Positions 1 to 6,400 of a DNA stretch of 20,103 nucleotides are shown here, one piece after another. The notes below the pieces were generated by a model that was given only the letters and a program-made list of their open reading frames with translations, did no database searches and was not told where the DNA came from. The position numbers and the translations under genes are program-made. The stretch's first letter is position 1. Each line of letters opens with the position of its first letter. The DNA is from Cristatella mucedo (lineage: Eukaryota; Bryozoa; Phylactolaemata; Cristatellidae): contig WPIO01000161.1 in NCBI GenBank assembly GCA_009760855.2, forward strand, positions 712,501-732,603. Reading direction: 5' to 3'.

Positions 1-291
1 TCTCTCTCTTGCTCTATGTTTATCTTTCTGGTCATGCACTAGGCTCGTTCTTGGTAAAAAAATATCAGCCGAAGCCAAAGCTTGCACACGTTATTAACAT
101 TATCGTTGAGCAATAGCCTGCCCGCATTAGCTCGTGGGGTCTGCCTGTGCTTCGCGTGTGGCCCAGCGAGAGCCACTGGCACCGAGCCATCGCTAGCCTC
201 GTTGCTGCAACCGACAAGCTTAGGCAAGCCGGCTCAAGCATGTCGTATCGTTGGCCCAATCGCTTCCTTTGAAGCAGCCGGAGATGGCCGC
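1..291. other. probable ADCK2 intron end, 5' limit of exon A unresolved
   Basis: The window opens inside CT-rich sequence that reads as intron. The frame of exon A is open from about 82, but the residues before VAVK do not resemble the family in a way I can defend. No promoter or start codon of the gene is visible. Confidence 0.4.
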
Positions 292-459
292 ATGCCCGTG
301 GCCGTGAAAGTGCTCCATCCGGGCGTGCGGGAAGCCATGTCCGACGACCTGAGCGTCCTGCACTTCTTGGCTAGAGTCGTCGAGTGGCTCGTGCCGAGCG
401 CACGCTACCTCAACCTGGTCGGCTCCGTGGATGAGTTCGGTAGCTGCCTCATGGATCAG
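292..459 (+). CDS. ADCK2: ADCK2 exon A: ATP-binding lysine segment
   Basis: The exon encodes MPVAVKVLHPGVREAMSDDL and continues to CLMDQ. The lysine of VAVK (codon 307-309) is the ATP-anchoring lysine of the kinase fold. The donor is CAG|GTGAGA, with the exon ending at 459 in phase 0. The 5' boundary is unresolved: the frame is open from 82 on, but no AG in 130-290 combines a good pyrimidine tract with phase 0. The start given is only the beginning of clear family similarity; the true exon may begin up to about 160 bases earlier. Confidence 0.75.
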
Positions 460-3400
460 GTGAGAGCTGTTGTGAGGGCGTAGCAGCGTGCCAACCTGCG
501 GCTACCTGCTCTCGAGACACTTGTCTTACGGATAGCATTGGTGGTGTCACAGTGCTTGCCGGTCGCTGCTAGTTTTTCTCGGTTTGCTAATTCAGAGCAG
601 TGCCTGTTTGCGCAGCTGCCAAGCACTTGCCAATGAATGATGCTTTACTGCTCCTGGCTTGCAAATAACTTGCTTTTTTTTGCATCTCTCCACATCTCTC
701 TGCCTCTCCTTCACAAACACTATCTCTCTCTCCCCCTCTTTGTCTGTCTGTTTGTCTGCTTGTCTGTCTGTCTCTCTCGCCCTGCCAATCTGGCTTGCTG
801 TTTGCCCCGAGTCTTGGGTACGAGGGGTGTCCGAGTAGCCTGTGGCTGTTTCAATGCTGTTTGCATAGCAGTAACTATTCTGGACACAGCAAAATGTTTT
901 GCAAAGGATACGGACTGTTGGATCTTAATGCTTTTGTGACCACCGGCGTATCACGCTCGCGCACTCGCATGCATGGATTTGTGCAGGTCGATCTGCGGGT
1001 AGAGGCACGTAATCTCGCCGCATTCAACCTCAAGTTTGCCGGCCATTCGTTTGTCAAGTTTGCTTGGCCCATCTACCCGTATATAGCCAGCGATTTCCTG
1101 ATCGAGACGTTCGAGGTGAGTGCTAGGCCCGCGGTCTCCGAGCATGAGATTGTGTATCTTTGTTCTGAAATTACGCGTGGAGTTAAGCGAATGAATAGCT
1201 GCTTGTCGGCCTTAAGCAAACTCGGGCTTTCTGCCAATTCTGAATGTCGTCGTTGGCCTACGTCTGGGGCCCTGGTTTGCCTTGTCAGTCGTGCCTGCAG
1301 TCACAGGCTAGAGCTGAGCCTGGATTTCTGCACGAGAGGGGGGGCTAATTAGTCCCTGAGTTGTAGTGGTCTTACTCGAGGTCTAGGCTTTCTCTTATCG
1401 AATTCACTTCAAATTAGGTCGACACATTTTTGCCATCAACGCTTTCTATCTAGCGTTTGGTTTGGCCCAGTCAGTTGCTAGATTATAACCTCATGAAGCA
1501 ACCAGCTATGGAACGGCCTTGACTGGTGGCTACGAAGCGGAGTCCGAGCCAACCAACCACTACAAACTCAGCTATGGCTGCAGTGGCTGTGGGAGAGCAT
1601 GTCGCACGAAACTATTCACCGAGTGCGTGAGAGCTTCGATGCCTTGCCCAACAGCAGGTAGGCGTCCAAAACTGGGGAGGACCTATATTTCTCGCTAGGA
1701 ATGAAGTACGATGCCTTCACTTGTTAGTATTTAATAAAAATTGTTTTTTAAACTGTGCAGCTCTTGTCGTTGAATTTTAATGTGGACACCGTGAGATAGT
1801 CGGCCTACGGCCATATTGCTGGCCTGCTCAATTGCTTATGGCCCTGAGCGTGTCTCTGGAGGATTCTAAACTAGTCCTAGTAGTTCCACAGCTGAAGTCC
1901 TGACCAGATCACCATCTGCATTGCGTTGGACTGCAACCAGATTGTCCAAAGCGAGGAGTGAAGAAAGTGGAAAGGAAGAAAGCGAAAAAAAAGAAAAAGA
2001 AAGAAAAGAAAAAGAAAGAAAAAGAAAGCTAACAAAGCGTGAGAGCATTGTTTCTTTTCTCAAGTGCATGTTTTTGTTGCCCGTCCATCACGTCTAAGAT
2101 GGGCAGAATGCTTAAGCTGCCATAGCGGTGTTTTTCGGAGTGATCCATCTGTGAACGTTGCAGGATGGCATACCCGTTGCCAGCTTCTTACCGGATGGCC
2201 AGCAGGAGGACGCCAGGCTGCTGTCTTGGGCTCAGGCGCACGCAAAGTCAGATGAAGTCGTTCGAGACTGTCGGAAGAAAATTGCATCCATCGGCTTGCA
2301 TGCCATGCTTAAAATGGTAGGTTGCTCATGTGGAACCTTCAAGTTAAAGCTGCTGATACTCGCGCCGCCATAATTGGGACAGATTTTTCTGAAATGATGT
2401 CGGTCGATCATTTCCACCAAGTCTGCAAAAAGTGCTCTTTCGCGCTTTGTTTAATTATCATCCGTTTACTCTCGTGCTCTGTGGTTACTCTCGAGCCTAG
2501 TCCACCCTCACACTTCGTATGCCGATCTCGGGCACCCGGGTTGGCCGGCGCCTTCGCCAGGTGGCCCACTATCTGGCATTTCGAGCCGATGCATTTCGAG
2601 CGAGTGGCCCATTGGGCACATCGCTTTGGACAATCTGGTTGAGCCTGTCTAATGTGTTCGAGACTGTACGATGTCATAGTAGCGACTCCTTGGGCAGCAC
2701 CATCTTAGTCTCGCTACTCTGGACAGTGGGGGGGCAGGCCGCTGATACTGGTAGTCCCGGCAGCCGATGCCACTGCTGCTCGATGGATGGTCACAATAAT
2801 AATAATAGTAATACAAATAATAATTATAGGACTAGCCTAGCGACCTTAGAGAATCGAATCTCCTCCTAGGCGCTGTGCTGTGATCGACTGGGCACCGGTT
2901 GTCCCCCTCACCACCCATGCCCTGCAGCAGTAGTCACCAGCCACAGAGCTCAGGTCTCGTTCTTCGGATGCGTCTCTGCAAGGAACATTTGCCCCGTGCT
3001 GGACAGTGTGCTGTGTGTCTGCACTCCTCTGGCCTCGCATGGCGGCCTGAGGTTGTTGGCATTAGTTGGTCCTCCTTCTGCAGATCGCTGACTCTTCAAT
3101 CAGCCTTTGAAGCCTGTGGTGACCGGTTGCCCGGTTTTTTCTGGTTTCCGGTTTTTTCGGCCTCTTTGTGCAGCTTCTTGCAGCCAAAGATGATCAGCTT
3201 TCCTGTTGAGCCTGCACACGCTCTCCTGCATTGTGGCGAGCCCTTAAACTTTAAAAGGAGCCGACCAAGTGATACCAGAAAAGACTACCATTTCCTCCAA
3301 GCTATCTCAAGGCTAACGCATCAGTGCTGGCAGTCTCACCAAGTGACCGTGGCCATGGCCGTGGCCTGGAGAATTGCTCAAGTTGGAAGGTCTGAACTTT

Positions 3401-6400
3401 CTACGGGAGAGGGCCTTGACCTTGCCCGAGCCAGCCAACCGAAGCTAGCAAAAAGCCCGCTAGCCACCTTGCTGAAGGAGGAAGGAGGCTGGTTGCTGCA
3501 GCCCATCAGCCCCACTAGCTATGACTTTGCCTGTGGCATCCTCTCTATAATAATAATAATAATATTGCACTTGATAAAGCGCCCTCAGAGAACTTAATCT
3601 CTTTCTAGGCGCTTTACATTTGCTGCAAAGTGATACGCAATAGAATAGTAAGTAAAATCATGCTTGACAAACAAACACAATGAATAACATGGTTAGGGGT
3701 TACATGCACTGGGTCAGCATGCAAATGTGGTTAGTGGCAGCACGAACAGTGTCAGCACGCATAAGCACATCGAGGACGAATCACAAGGACCCACTAAATG
3801 CTGTCCTAAATAGGTATGTTTTTAAGTTTCTTTTAAATGTGGTCAGGTCAGGGGATGTTCTGATGCAGGTCGGGAGGGAGTTCCAGGCTGTGGGAGCATA
3901 CGAGCTAAATGCACGGTCTCCAAAGGATTTAAGGTTTGTACGAGGTATTTCTAGACTGTTGGATTCCGAAAAGCGAGTGGTACGATGCTTTGCCTGATGG
4001 GGTAGTATATCTGAAAGATAGGCTGGAGCCATAGAATGAAGAGACCTAAAAGTGAGCGACAAAACCTTGAAGTCAATCCGTTGCTTGACTGGTAACCAGT
4101 GCAGGTCGGCGAGAAGTGGAGTAATGTGGCAACTGCGACGCTCACGACAGACAAGCCTAGCTGCAGAGTTTTGCACCAGCTGCAATCGCCTGATCGCACA
4201 TGCTGGTAGGCCAGTAAGCAGTGAGTTGCAGAAGTCGAGACGAGATGTCACGAATGCATGGACCAACTTGGACGTGGTATCCTTATCTAAACAAGCCCTA
4301 ATTTTAGCAATGTCATGAAGCTGAAAATAGGCTGATTTGACTGTGGAGCTGATGTGGTCGTCTAACGAGGTCGCTATGGAATATGACACCTAGATTTCGA
4401 GCTGATGCAACTGGAGATATGCTGGCAGAGCCAATTTTGAGAGTCAGCCTTTCCAATTTCTGAATAACACTAGGTTTGCCCATAACGAGTAAGTTAGTTT
4501 TATCATCGTTTAGTTTTAGAAAATTTGCTGCCATCCATGATCGGATGTCATCAATGCATGCAGCAAGTGAGTTGAGAGAATTTGAGGTGCTCGAAGGCTG
4601 GGAGGGATCAAAGCAAAGGTACAACTGAGTGTCATCCGCATAGAAGTGAAAGCCTAGATTGTGCTTGGCAATCACATCAGCGAGAGGGAGAGTATAAACG
4701 GTGAAAAGGACCGGACCTAGCACAGAGCCCTGAGGTACTCCATATTTTAGAGGTTCTTCAGATGATCTTTGTCCATTCACGTCAACACTCTGGAGTCTCC
4801 CACTGAGATAGGACCTGAACCACTGCAGAGCAGTGCCAGTGATGCCCAGGCGAGATGAGAGGCGCTCTAGAAGTACTTTGTGATCGATGGTATCAAAAGC
4901 TGCCGAAAGATCGAGCAAAACAAGAAGAGACACTCTACCCATGTCTGCATTCCTAAGTAGGTCGTTGTATACCCGAAGCAATGCTGACTCTGTGGAGTGA
5001 TTAGCTCTAAAGCCAGACTGGAACTTACTAGCAAGGTGTGAGGTTTCGATATACGAGTTCAGCTGGTCTGCCACGACCCGTTCCAGTGTCTTTGATAGGA
5101 ATGGTAGAAGGGAGACTGGGCGGTAGTTGCTTAAGTTCTCTTGGTCTAGTGTAGCTTTCTTGAGACTTTCTTTCTCTCCGACAGACGGACCTGCGTAGGG
5201 TTTGTTTGGATTGAAGCTCGCGAAGCGGGCATTTCCTGCATCTGCTCTCCTGAGTCGATGGCCGGTGTTCTGCCGGCCATCGTGGCCTGCTGTGGAGCAG
5301 CGTGGCTGCTGGCAAGAGATGCTCGTCTGCTATCTGCCACGAGTATTTCGCCCCGTGAAGCTTAAAGAACGAGTTTGCGGCACTTGTTCGGCAGTTGCAT
5401 TAGCCCCTGATTTGGCCCAGGTGATAAAGGTTCTCGCCCCATTACGACCGAGGTCAAAATGAATGCCTTTGATGACCGAGGTCATGGGCTTGAGCCCCTG
5501 TGGCATTTGTGAAGCGCCTACATAGAGATTGAGTTCTCCTAAGGCACGATGCAATTCAATTATGTTTATTTTATATTATTATCTGGATGTGACGATATTG
5601 TGCTTAACTTGACAGTTCTCCAGAAAATGGACCCGCAGCTCTCACTGCAAGCGTTTCGGTTAGGGCACGCTGGCGGTCGCAACAGGAGTCTTGCCGCCCA
5701 CACTCTAGAGAACGACAAGCGGAATGACTCAAAATTAGGATGATGTTTGCAAAATTCAAGAAAATTGCCTTGCATTGCAAAAATAGCCTTGCCTCAAGCC
5801 CGGTCGTCACTTGGCTTCATGCAGGCGCCATGTTGTGAAAAGAGGTGCTGCACGCAGGCAGGCTCGAGCACAATCCAATCCACTCGCGTTGGCACTGCTC
5901 TGAGCCACCATGCTGTGGTTTAGCCTCACGCTGTCAGCCAAAGCTAGAGTCGTGCTCGCCGGCTGCGGCGTCTTTGTCAGCAAGCCTAGGATGGATTTGC
6001 AGATATTCGAAGACAACTTCGTTCACGCGGATCTTCACCCGGGAAACATCTCGGTCCAGCTGCCCGAGCCGTCGGTGAGTGTCGTCGGTAGCAGTGCGCC
6101 AGTCGTTGTGCAAATATTTCGTGCACTCAGCCTTCAATAAATCCTCGAGGCGTGGCTACCCACTGCTGTGGCTGTAAATTCGATCGGTTAGTGTGAGGGT
6201 TTTCTACGATGCCAGGCATTTTTTGTGTGAGTTATTCGCAGCATTTTATAAGGATTATTGACAGCCCGAAAACAAACTCATGGGCTGCTGGCATGTGTGC
6301 ATTTAGTGTGACGTCGTGCCATCGCGATACTCTATTACCTCTCATGTCTGGCCAGGCATAAAGGCCACCAGCTTCTGCATTGTCTCTTCTGCTGTAGTAC

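Larger units (their letters stand above)
3546..5163 (-). mobile_element. 5'-truncated non-LTR retrotransposon (CR1/L2-type LINE), antisense in ADCK2 intron 3
   Basis: Read on the minus strand, the element starts inside the reverse transcriptase (LKKATLDQENLSNYRPVS), runs through the RT core and the RT-distal C-terminal domain to a stop at 3781-3783. It then has a 3' UTR of about 230 nt ending in a hairpin module and (TTA)n. The endonuclease and ORF1 are absent, as expected of 5' truncation during target-primed reverse transcription. The clade call (CR1/L2 group) comes from DLSAAFDTIDH, YADDTQLYL, LNDDKT and HWLPV-QRI motifs. The 3' tail matches five other short repeats in this window. No convincing target duplication was found. 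Confidence 0.85.

Noticed and set aside
2899-3597. 232-codon + strand open frame in ADCK2 intron 3
   Set aside because: It has no recognisable domain or compositional sign of coding, lies between two phase-0 ADCK2 exons, and its end runs into the LINE tail on the opposite strand. Most likely a chance open frame.
3546-5163. Target site duplication for the antisense LINE
   Set aside because: The flanks (ATCCTCTC on the left, TTTCTCTCCG on the right) share only pyrimidine-rich similarity; no exact duplication of useful length was found.
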